64,000 bases of DNA from JACCZX01 sp963829995. GTDB taxonomy: Bacteria; Pseudomonadota; Gammaproteobacteria; Burkholderiales; Burkholderiaceae_F. The position numbers and the translations under genes were made by a program. The stretch lies in NCBI GenBank assembly GCA_963829995.1, contig CAWHKW010000009.1, positions 68,732 through 132,731 of the forward strand, in the 5' to 3' direction. Of this stretch, positions 1 through 7,147 are shown piece after piece. The notes beneath the pieces are model-generated. The model ran no database searches, had not been told where the DNA came from, and worked only from the letters and a program-made list of their open reading frames with translations. Every line of letters begins with the position of its first letter. Within the stretch, counting starts at the first letter, position 1.

Positions 1-2
1 AA

Positions 3-143
3 GGCATGATCGCTGCTACCGATCTTGACATGATGACGATCGTCGACACCAGCGATGCGGTCGTCAACGCGATTTTCGATTTCTATGACGCTCGCGGGTT
101 TGCGCAAACGGCGAGCGAGCGCGAGCAGATGCTTTATCTATAG
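3..143 (+). CDS. LOG/TIGR00730-like Rossmann protein, C-terminal end (partial)
   Basis: This is the last 46 codons of a gene that enters from the left edge, ending in TAG. The visible tail (MTIVDTSDAVVNAIFDFYD) looks like the end of the 'lysine decarboxylase-like' LOG family, whose C-terminus commonly carries a V-D-x-x-D-A-V-x-x-I pattern followed by a short charged tail. The catalytic PGGxGTxxE motif would lie outside the window, so the family call is by resemblance only. The following exported protein starts 27 bases after the stop, so the two may share a transcript. Confidence 0.45.
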   Translation, partial: GMIAATDLDMMTIVDTSDAVVNAIFDFYDARGFAQTASEREQMLYL

Positions 144-170
144 AATTTGTCCTCGACCGTGAGGCTGTAG

Positions 171-698
171 ATGAAAACCGCTGTGTTTGCTACCTGGTTG
201 GCTATGTTGCTGGCGTGGGCGCCGTCCGCATTTGCACAGACCACTGTCGCCCCTCCTCCACCGCCGTTGCCCGCGTCAACAGAAACAAAGGCGGCCAAGC
301 CGGCGCCGGCCAAGCCGCGCCGGGCGATCGAGTTGTCTCCGGCGGAACGTGAAGCAATCGATGCGCGTGAATTGAAGGCGGTCAAGCCGGCCAGCGTTGA
401 AGAGGCGCTGCAGCCGAAGCCTGAGGATTTGACGGTCGAGCGCGACGATTCCGCTAACTCCACTCGCATCGAGCAGCTGCGGACATCAAATCGGGTGAGC
501 GAAGTCGTTGTCACCCCAGCAGGTACCTCGCGCAGTTACTCGATGCGGAACCGCGAGGGGCAGCAGCCGTTCGGCACGACACAAATGGCACCCGGCCTGT
601 CGGTGCCAAATTTTTTCAGGTTTGAGTTCGGCCGCCCGACGCCGGCGCCATTACCGGCACCCGCACCGCCGGCCGGCCCCGTGAAACCGTCCAACTAG
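171..698 (+). CDS. Exported proline-rich hypothetical protein
   Basis: A 175-residue protein with a clear signal peptide: hydrophobic stretch from about residue 4 to 19, and a probable cleavage after AFA (residues 20-22). The mature part begins with a Pro/Ala/Lys-rich linker, continues with a charged central segment (about residues 75-110), then a short region that may form a small beta-rich module, and ends in another Pro/Ala-rich tail. I do not recognise it with certainty. In many betaproteobacteria a small exported DUF2782 protein sits just before polA/thrB, and the position here (11 bases before thrB) fits that, but the sequence match is not strong enough to assert. Probably periplasmic; no function assigned. 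Confidence 0.6.
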   Translation: MKTAVFATWLAMLLAWAPSAFAQTTVAPPPPPLPASTETKAAKPAPAKPRRAIELSPAEREAIDARELKAVKPASVEEALQPKPEDLTVERDDSANSTRIEQLRTSNRVSEVVVTPAGTSRSYSMRNREGQQPFGTTQMAPGLSVPNFFRFEFGRPTPAPLPAPAPPAGPVKPSN

Positions 699-709
699 CT
701 TCGCGCGCG

Positions 710-1684
710 ATGGCGGTGTTTACCGCGCTGTCGCGCGCCGAAGTCAGCGCCTTTTTAAGTCAGTTTTCTCTCGGCACGCTGGTCGAGCTCGAGGGCATCC
801 ACACCGGAATCGAGAACACCAATTATTTCGTCACCACCGACCGCGGCCGCTATGTGCTGACCGTGTTCGAGCGTCTGACCGCGAAACAACTGCCGTTTTA
901 CCTGCAGTTGATGAGGCACCTTTCGGGCAAAGGGCTGCCGGTGCCCGAGCCGCAACCGACCCAAAGCGGAAAGCTTCTGGCCGAATTGAAGGGCAAGCCG
1001 GCAGCGCTGGTTACGCGGTTGCCCGGTAAAGCGACGACCGAGCCAACCTCGGCGCAGTGCGCAAGCGTCGGTGAGTTTCTGGCGCGGATGCATCTGTCCG
1101 GCCTGGACTTCGCACCGTTTCAGCCGCATCTGCGTGGCATCGGGTGGTGGAAAAGCGCGGTACCGAAGCTGGAGCCGCATGTTCCGCATGATGTGATGCA
1201 GACGTTGGCGGAAGAACTGATCCTTCAGGACTCGTTTTTTCGAAGCGCCCGCTTTGAGAAGCTGCCCAGCGGCCCGATCCATGCCGATCTGTTTCGCGAC
1301 AATGTTCTGCTCGTGCGCGAGGGCGAGAGCGACCGCATCGGCGGAGTCATCGATTTCTATTTCGCGGGTTGCTCGATCTGGCTGTTCGACCTTGCAATCA
1401 CGATCAACGATTGGTGCATCGACATGGCCACTGGCGAGTTCGATCCGCCGCGGGCTCACGCCCTGCTGAACGCGTACAACACGGTGCGGCCGTTGAGCGA
1501 GGACGAGCACGAATGCTGGCGCACTTCACTGCGCGCCGCTGCGCTCCGATTCTGGATTTCTCGTCTATACGACTACTATCTGCCGCGACCCGCGCATCTG
1601 CTGACTCCGCACGATCCGGCGCATTTCGAGCGCATTCTGAAGCGCCGGACCGTCGATGCATTTTTGCCATGGGTAACTCACTAG
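710..1684 (+). CDS. thrB: Homoserine kinase, ThrB type II (APH fold)
   Basis: Phosphorylates L-homoserine with ATP to O-phospho-L-homoserine in threonine synthesis; cytoplasmic. The 324-residue length and the N-terminus (MAVFTALSRAEVSAFL, then GIHTGIENTNYFV) match the proteobacterial ThrB that belongs to the aminoglycoside-phosphotransferase fold rather than the GHMP fold. The catalytic-loop motif of that fold is visible as HADLFRDNVLL at about residues 188-198, followed by the metal-binding GVIDFYFA at about residues 210-217. It starts 11 bases after the preceding exported protein. The family is well known and the call is firm. Confidence 0.95.
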   Translation: MAVFTALSRAEVSAFLSQFSLGTLVELEGIHTGIENTNYFVTTDRGRYVLTVFERLTAKQLPFYLQLMRHLSGKGLPVPEPQPTQSGKLLAELKGKPAALVTRLPGKATTEPTSAQCASVGEFLARMHLSGLDFAPFQPHLRGIGWWKSAVPKLEPHVPHDVMQTLAEELILQDSFFRSARFEKLPSGPIHADLFRDNVLLVREGESDRIGGVIDFYFAGCSIWLFDLAITINDWCIDMATGEFDPPRAHALLNAYNTVRPLSEDEHECWRTSLRAAALRFWISRLYDYYLPRPAHLLTPHDPAHFERILKRRTVDAFLPWVTH

Positions 1685-1705
1685 AGGCGAACTCGATGGG
1701 ACTTG

Positions 1706-2473
1706 ATGGTCGTTAGAACGTTACCCGCGCGCGCCGGATTGACTTGGCTGGCGGACGCGCTCAGGTTGTACCGCCGACAGCCATTTGCTTTCACTTCGTT
1801 GGTGATCCTGTACACAATCAGCGTTTCACTGCTGGCGTACGTGCCGCTGGTCGGGTTGCCATTGGCGGCTGTTCTGGTTCCGTTCGGCACGATCGGTCTG
1901 ACGCTCGCCGGGCGCGATGCTGAAGGCGGCACGATGCCGATGCCCACGCTGATGGTCGAGCCGTTTCGCAATCCGCAGCAACGCAGTGCACTGGCTCGTC
2001 TGGGTTTGGTCAATGCAGGGCTGGTGCTGATGATGGTGTTGCTCGTGTCGTTTCTTGCGGCCGATGAGCTGGCCAACTGGAAGCTCGTCGATGGACAACT
2101 CGACCGCGCCTCCGCCGGACAAAACTTTCCGTGGGACGCGATCGTCGCCGCGGCGATTGCTTACGTGCCAATTTTGATGCTGACCTGGTTCGCACCCCAA
2201 TTGGTCGCGTGGCATGGGCAGCCTGTCGGCAAGGCGCTGTTCTTTTCATTCTTCGCGTGCTGGCGCAACCGCTGGCCTTTCTTGATGCTGGCGGCGGCAC
2301 TGTTTGCGCTTTCGTTCGGCGTCATTTTCGTCGTCACCCAGTCGCTGCAGATGTTCGGTGCGTCCCCGCAACTGGCATCGATGCTGTTCGCGCCGGTCGC
2401 GCTCATTCTGGTGAGCGTGGGTTACGCCACGCAGTATCCGATTTACCGCAGTCTGATTGAAACGCCCCCATGA
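1706..2473 (+). CDS. BPSS1780-family polytopic membrane protein
   Basis: A 255-residue inner-membrane protein with about six hydrophobic segments (near residues 30-50, 52-70, 105-125, 150-170, 190-215 and 225-245). The N-terminus (PARAGLTWLADALRLYRRQP) is typical of the BPSS1780 family found in Burkholderiales; its function is unknown. The ATG at 1706 is preferred over the in-frame TTG immediately before it. Its stop overlaps the start of the transglutaminase-like gene by four bases (ATGA at 2470), indicating translational coupling and a shared transcript, possibly starting at thrB. Confidence 0.8.
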   Translation: MVVRTLPARAGLTWLADALRLYRRQPFAFTSLVILYTISVSLLAYVPLVGLPLAAVLVPFGTIGLTLAGRDAEGGTMPMPTLMVEPFRNPQQRSALARLGLVNAGLVLMMVLLVSFLAADELANWKLVDGQLDRASAGQNFPWDAIVAAAIAYVPILMLTWFAPQLVAWHGQPVGKALFFSFFACWRNRWPFLMLAAALFALSFGVIFVVTQSLQMFGASPQLASMLFAPVALILVSVGYATQYPIYRSLIETPP

Positions 2474-3342
2474 TCCGCCTTGAGTTGCACGTCGAGCTGA
2501 ACTACGAAATCGATCAGTACGGTGCCGACTTCGTATTCAACATTCACGCCGCGCAAACGCGAAGCCAGGTGATCGCCGCCGAGAATCTGGTTCTCAGTCA
2601 ACCGATCGTTCCGCAGATGTACACGGACCCGGCCACCGGCAACCGTTACATGCGCGTGCGCGCTCAGCCGGGCTCGCTGAAGCTGGCTTACTCGGCAACC
2701 GTCGACATGACACATCACTGCGCCGACGCCGCGCAACTGGCGGAGGTGCCCATATCGCGGCTTCCACTCGAGGTGATCAGCTACATCTATCCGAGCCGCT
2801 ACTGCCAGTCCGATCGGCTGTACAAGCTGGCGAACAATGAATTCGGCAGCCTGACGCAGGGATACAGCCGCGTCGAGGCGATTCGCGAGTGGGTCAATCG
2901 GCGTGTCAGCTTCAGGTCGAATACCTCCAACTCGAACACGTCGGCGGTCGATACGTTGATCGAGCAAGTCGGCGTGTGCCGCGACTTCACGCACCTGATG
3001 ATCGCGCTATGCCGCGCGCTCAACATCCCCGCCCGCTTCACGACCGGTACCGACTACGGCGCCGACCCCGTCCTTGGCCCACCCGACTTTCACGCGTACG
3101 TCGAGGCCTACCTCGGCGATCGCTGGTACATCTTTGACCCTTCCGGGACGGCGATTCCAATGGGTTTCGTGCGCTTCGGCACCGGGCGCGACGCGGCCGA
3201 CGTGGCGTTCGCGACGATCTTCGGCGGAGTCAGGCCTCAGGCACCGATCATCCGAACCACCGCCATTGAGGACACGTCGCGCGGAATCGTGCGTCCGCAT
3301 CACTGCGTGGAAGCGCTGTCGACTGATAGCGTTGCTACGTAA
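2470..3342 (+). CDS. Transglutaminase-like cysteine protease-fold protein
   Basis: A 290-residue cytoplasmic protein of the transglutaminase-like superfamily. An N-terminal beta-rich domain (about residues 1-130) precedes the papain-like core, whose triad is readable: Cys in GVCRDFTHL (about residue 163), His in DFHAYVEAY (about 200) and Asp in IFDPSG (about 217). Proteins with this layout are often annotated as transglutaminase family proteins; some relatives act as peptidases or amidases, and the substrate here is unknown. The gene is coupled to the upstream membrane protein by an ATGA overlap. Confidence 0.85.
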   Translation: MIRLELHVELNYEIDQYGADFVFNIHAAQTRSQVIAAENLVLSQPIVPQMYTDPATGNRYMRVRAQPGSLKLAYSATVDMTHHCADAAQLAEVPISRLPLEVISYIYPSRYCQSDRLYKLANNEFGSLTQGYSRVEAIREWVNRRVSFRSNTSNSNTSAVDTLIEQVGVCRDFTHLMIALCRALNIPARFTTGTDYGADPVLGPPDFHAYVEAYLGDRWYIFDPSGTAIPMGFVRFGTGRDAADVAFATIFGGVRPQAPIIRTTAIEDTSRGIVRPHHCVEALSTDSVAT

Positions 3343-3367
3343 AAAGGCTTTGTTGGAGATCGCGAGC

Positions 3368-3549
3368 GCGCAAGCGTTGGGCGGAGCTGGCCTGCCTGGG
3401 CGTCGGGCACTGAAGTGCCGACCACTGCGGTACTCGCAACGCCGGCGCGAAAATAGGGCTAAAGCGCAGTTTCGCTCGACGGCCCCGGCGCTTGCTCCGT
3501 TCCTCGGGCGACGCCCCGAAGGCAGGCCAGCTCCGCCCAACGCTTGCGC
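3368..3549. repeat. Inverted-repeat element, unit 1 (30-bp arms around a conserved core)
   Basis: Two perfectly complementary 30-base arms (3368-3397 and 3520-3549) enclose a 122-base core. The core has a 35-base block (3401-3435) and a 53-base block (3461-3513). Both blocks recur in opposite orientation in unit 2 (3613-3802), although the arms of the two units are not alike. There is no plausible coding region. It may be a MITE-like or REP-like dispersed element, or a structured RNA; no target-site duplication was seen. Confidence 0.8.
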
Positions 3550-3550
3550 T

Positions 3551-3563
3551 TGAGACAGTCTCA
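3551..3563. other. 13-base perfect palindrome between repeat units
   Basis: TGAGAC and GTCTCA flank a single A. It sits directly beside the right arm of repeat unit 1. No function can be assigned; it could be part of the repeat boundary. Confidence 0.4.
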
Positions 3564-3582
3564 CTTGTTGGGGGAAGGAAAG

Positions 3583-3603
3583 AAAAACACCTCGTGCGAG
3601 GTG
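3583..3603 (-). terminator. Rho-independent terminator for the uvrD-like gene
   Basis: On the minus strand a perfect hairpin (CACCTCG, two-base loop, CGAGGTG; 3588-3603) is followed by a run of five T (3583-3587) and then a pyrimidine-rich stretch. It is oriented to end transcripts of the helicase gene at 3817-7098. This would place repeat unit 2 inside the 3' untranslated region of that mRNA. Confidence 0.75.
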
Positions 3604-3612
3604 ATGTCGCGA

Positions 3613-3802
3613 CAGCAGCGGCTGGCGCAGCTGCGCCGCCTTTGAGTCGTCGCCCGAGGAACGGAGCGCCAGCCGGGGCTGTTAAGCGAAACAGCGCTTT
3701 GAGCGTAGCGTGTTGCAGGCGCCGCCGCTGGCGTGAGTACCGCAGTGGTTGGCACTTTAGTGCCCGACGACGTAGGCGGCGCAGCTGCGTCAGCCGCTGC
3801 TG
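3613..3802. repeat. Inverted-repeat element, unit 2 (28-bp arms, inverted copy of the same core)
   Basis: Arms at 3613-3640 and 3775-3802 are complementary over 28 bases with a single G-T pair. Read in reverse complement, the interior repeats unit 1: block 3735-3769 matches 3401-3435 at 33 of 35 positions and block 3648-3700 matches 3461-3513 at 45 of 53. The stretch between the blocks is longer and diverged. The arms (GGCGGCGCAGCTGCG type) are unrelated to those of unit 1. Confidence 0.8.
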
Positions 3803-3816
3803 CTACCAGGGACCGG

Positions 3817-6800
3817 TCACCTGATATTGTGATCTTTAGTACTTACGTCAACTTCGCAACCGCTAACGATAAGCCACTTCACCCCTTGCGGACCGAAGTT
3901 GATTTGCGCACGTGCATCGTCGCCGTTGCCTTCCAGGTTAATCACGACTCCCTCGCCGAAGCGTGCGTGATTGACCGACTGCCCGATGCGATAACCGTGC
4001 GTGTGCTTCGTGCGAGCGACTGAGGTCCGTATCGACGGCGCAAGGCCGGTGTCGTGCCATTGACCGAAGCGCCCGCCGGCGCTCGTCCGCACGCGCGGCG
4101 TCAGCCATTTGACCGCGGCTTCCGGCAACTCTTCGATAAAGCGCGACTTGATGCCGTAGCGAGTCTGGCCGTGCAACATGCGGCTCTGCGCAAAGCTGAT
4201 GTAAAGCCGCTGTTGAGCGCGCGTGATTGCGACGTACATCAGGCGCCGCTCCTCTTCGGGGCCGCCCGGTTCGTTCATGCTGTTTTCGTGCGGGAACAGC
4301 CCTTCCTCGAGCCCGCCGATGAACACCGCGTAAAACTCGAGCCCTTTGGCCGAGTGCACCGTCATCATCTGCAGCGCGTCCTGTCCAGCCTGGGCCTGGT
4401 TGTCCCCGGCTTCCAGCGACGCGTGGGACAGAAATCCCGCCAGCGGCGACAACTGCGCAGTGTCCACATCGCTCTGCGCGCCGGGAGTCTCCGCGGCGTA
4501 GCCTTCTTCCATCACGAATGCTGCCGCGGCATTCACCAATTCGTTCAGATTCTCGATCCGCTCGGCGCCTTCCTTTTCGGTCTGATAGTGCGCGATCAAC
4601 CCGCTTCGCTGGATCACGGCGTCGACGATCTCGGACAAAGGCAGCTCAGCGGTTTCGATGCGCAACGTGTCGATCAATCTGACGAACGCCGCGAGATTGG
4701 ATCCCGCCTTGCCCGCCAAAGCTGCAACCGCTGCGTACAGCGTTTGACCACGCTCGCGCGCAGCGTCGCCCAGTTGTTCCAGTGTTCGGGCGCCGATTCC
4801 GCGCGGCGGAAAATTGACTACTCGCAGGAACGCGGTGTCATCGGCCGGATTCTCGATCAAGCGTAAATACGCAAGCGCGTGCTTGACCTCGGCGCGCTCG
4901 AAAAATCTTAAGCCGCCGTAGACGCGATACGGAATCGCCGCATTGAACAGCGCGTGTTCGATGACGCGCGACTGCGCGTTCGACCGGTACAAAATGGCTA
5001 TCTCGCCGCGCGCGTGCCCTTCGGCAATCAGGCTTTTGACTTCTTCGACCATCCAGGCCGCTTCGTAACCGTCGGTCTGCGCTTCGTAAATGCGCACCGG
5101 TTCACCCTCGCCCGCATCGGTCCACAAATCCTTGCCGAGCCGACGCTGATTGTTGGAGATCAGCGCATTCGCCGCGTTAAGAATGTGGCCTCCAGAACGA
5201 TAGTTCTGCTCGAGCTTGATCAGGTTCCGCACGCGAAACTCGCGTTCGAAGTCGGCCATGTTGCCAACATTTGCGCCGCGAAACGCGTAGATCGAATTGT
5301 GCGTGCAGATGCCGTTGGCAACGAAGTTATGTGAGTCTTCGACGTCGAGGTCGTATACGGTGCGCGACTCGGGCTCGTGCAGCTCGACTTCGCGCACGAT
5401 GTCGTACGCGCCCTTCGCGTCGGCAACGGCCATGCCGGCACGCACGTATTGCGCTTGGATCAACGGCAAGTAGCCCTTGCCCAGCCGCGCCCGCTGGATC
5501 AGCCGGCCGCCGAGCACCACGCGCAGGCGAGTCGCGTCATCAATCGCCGCGCCCAAATCGCGCCGCCAGAACTTGGCCGCCCAACCGCCTTTGCCCCCGG
5601 TGATCGGTTTCATCACAAAGCCCGCTGCAGCCGCTTTCCGCATCGCTGCTTCGTTGCACGTGCGCGCGTAAATCCGATGATCGGGTTTGTCACGCCGCGA
5701 ATCGCTGCACATGCTGACGATCACATCGCCTTCGTCGCCGAACGATGGCCGGCGCCGATCGTCGGGATGGTCGAACGCAAGGCCGCGATCGGCCAGCAGC
5801 CACTTGGCGGCGCGCTCGGTATTCAGCTCGAAGAACTCGCGCGGTACGGCAGACTCGCCCTTACGCTTGCGGCCCGCAGTGAAAGCGCGCATCGGAAGGC
5901 CGTACTTCAGGGACAACACCGCCAGATCTTCCTGCGCTTCGACCGCACCTTCGTAGGTGCCGATAATCCAGATCTGCTCGCCGCCTTCCTTGCGCGCGCG
6001 GTAACGAAATCCAGGCGGTAAATACTTGCTGTGCCTCGCTCGGCGATGACCCGACACGGCAAGCCGGTATCCGACTTCGGGTTTCATCATCATGTAGAGG
6101 AAAAATCGCGCCGGCATGTGGCCGACTGCGTAGCCGGCAAAGTGCACGTGCTCGGGGGTCGTCGTCAGCGCTTTGCCCTTTTGAGTGCGTATCGTCACAA
6201 GCCGCGTCTGCTCGGTGCGATAGTGCACCCGCCAAATGCGCGATGAACCCATCCTTCCGCCGCCGACGACCGACCTGACGGTGTTGCCGACGCGAATCTG
6301 CTCGACCGGCTTGACGCTACCGTCGCCCATCGTCACTTCCGTGCCCGCCACTACGCACTGGTCGTCGTCACCGACGGCAAAAATCGCGTTGTCGGCGCCT
6401 GCGAGCTGTTTCAGCCAGGCGTACTGCAGCCGGTTCGTATCCTGGAACTCGTCGACCAGGACGTGCCGGAACCGCTTCTGATAGTGCACGCGCAGTATCT
6501 CGTTTCGATCGAGGAGTTCATAGCACCGCAACAACAGCTCCGCGAAGTCGACGACGCCTTCGCGATTGCATTGTGCGTCGTACTGCGCATATAGCTCGAC
6601 AAATCTGCGGTTGTAATCATCGTTCACCTCGACCGCACTGGCGCGCAGACCCGCTTCCTTCGCGTTATTGATAAACATCTGCAGATTTCGCGGCGGGTAG
6701 CGCTCGTCGTCGATGTTGTTTGCCTTCAACAGCCGCTTGATCGCCCCCAGCTGATCGGCTTGATCGAGAATCTGAAACGTCGATGGCAGCCCCGCGTCCC

Positions 6801-7098
6801 GATAGTGCGCGCGCAGCATCCGGTTGCACAGCCCGTGAAATGTGCCGATCCACATGCCGCGTGTGTTAATCGGCAGCATCGCAGACAACCTCGTCATCAT
6901 TTCCTTGGCTGCCTTGTTGGTGAACGTCACCGCCAGCACACCCTGTGGCGATACCTGTCCAGTTTGAATAAGCCAGGCAATGCGCGTTGTAAGCACGCGC
7001 GTCTTGCCGCTACCTGCGCCAGCCAGTATCAGCGCTGATTGATTCGGAAGCGTGACCGCGGCGAGTTGCGGCTCGTTGAGGTTCTGCAGCAGATTCAT
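3817..7098 (-). CDS. uvrD: UvrD/PcrA/Rep-type DNA helicase II precursor containing an intein
   Basis: Superfamily 1A 3'-5' helicase of nucleotide excision and mismatch repair; ATP-driven, cytoplasmic. The precursor is 1093 residues, but removing the intein (residues 248-601) leaves 739, close to the usual 720. Motifs in order: Walker A AGAGSGKTR (about 26-34), VTFTNKAAKEM (57-67), DEFQDT (216-221), motif III GDDDQ | SIYAFRGA split by the intein, EQNYRSG, MTVHSAKGLEF and YVAITRAQQRLY. A C-terminal Tudor-like segment with GVKWL follows. Splicing must occur for activity, because the Gln of motif III is in the ATPase site. It is divergent from leuS, with 49 bases between the starts. The call of UvrD rather than PcrA or Rep is by length and proteobacterial context. 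Confidence 0.93.
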   Translation of the reverse strand: MNLLQNLNEPQLAAVTLPNQSALILAGAGSGKTRVLTTRIAWLIQTGQVSPQGVLAVTFTNKAAKEMMTRLSAMLPINTRGMWIGTFHGLCNRMLRAHYRDAGLPSTFQILDQADQLGAIKRLLKANNIDDERYPPRNLQMFINNAKEAGLRASAVEVNDDYNRRFVELYAQYDAQCNREGVVDFAELLLRCYELLDRNEILRVHYQKRFRHVLVDEFQDTNRLQYAWLKQLAGADNAIFAVGDDDQCVVAGTEVTMGDGSVKPVEQIRVGNTVRSVVGGGRMGSSRIWRVHYRTEQTRLVTIRTQKGKALTTTPEHVHFAGYAVGHMPARFFLYMMMKPEVGYRLAVSGHRRARHSKYLPPGFRYRARKEGGEQIWIIGTYEGAVEAQEDLAVLSLKYGLPMRAFTAGRKRKGESAVPREFFELNTERAAKWLLADRGLAFDHPDDRRRPSFGDEGDVIVSMCSDSRRDKPDHRIYARTCNEAAMRKAAAAGFVMKPITGGKGGWAAKFWRRDLGAAIDDATRLRVVLGGRLIQRARLGKGYLPLIQAQYVRAGMAVADAKGAYDIVREVELHEPESRTVYDLDVEDSHNFVANGICTHNSIYAFRGANVGNMADFEREFRVRNLIKLEQNYRSGGHILNAANALISNNQRRLGKDLWTDAGEGEPVRIYEAQTDGYEAAWMVEEVKSLIAEGHARGEIAILYRSNAQSRVIEHALFNAAIPYRVYGGLRFFERAEVKHALAYLRLIENPADDTAFLRVVNFPPRGIGARTLEQLGDAARERGQTLYAAVAALAGKAGSNLAAFVRLIDTLRIETAELPLSEIVDAVIQRSGLIAHYQTEKEGAERIENLNELVNAAAAFVMEEGYAAETPGAQSDVDTAQLSPLAGFLSHASLEAGDNQAQAGQDALQMMTVHSAKGLEFYAVFIGGLEEGLFPHENSMNEPGGPEEERRLMYVAITRAQQRLYISFAQSRMLHGQTRYGIKSRFIEELPEAAVKWLTPRVRTSAGGRFGQWHDTGLAPSIRTSVARTKHTHGYRIGQSVNHARFGEGVVINLEGNGDDARAQINFGPQGVKWLIVSGCEVDVSTKDHNIR
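5296..6357 (-). mobile_element. Intein inserted in UvrD motif III
   Basis: This 354-residue in-frame insertion separates GDDDQ from SIYAFRGA. It begins with Cys (CVVAGTEVTMGDGS, block A), has a TTTPEHVHF block B with the expected Thr-x-x-His (about residues 67-70), a block F (TVYDLDVEDSHNFVANG) and ends ICTHN (block G) before the +1 Ser. These are all the residues needed for standard class 1 protein splicing. The middle 230 residues show no LAGLIDADG dodecapeptide and no HNH motif that I can see; they contain a segment (YEGAVEAQEDLAVLSLKYGL) that resembles a domain I recall from other bacterial UvrD/PcrA inteins, perhaps a decayed endonuclease. Confidence 0.93.
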
Positions 7099-7147
7099 CA
7101 GAAGCGGCGAGTCTAGGGCAAGCCCCAGCGGCCCATATAATCGTTCG

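Noticed and set aside
3487..3830. Short open frames across the repeat region after the transglutaminase-like gene
   Set aside because: They are made of repeat sequence in both orientations and have no protein features.
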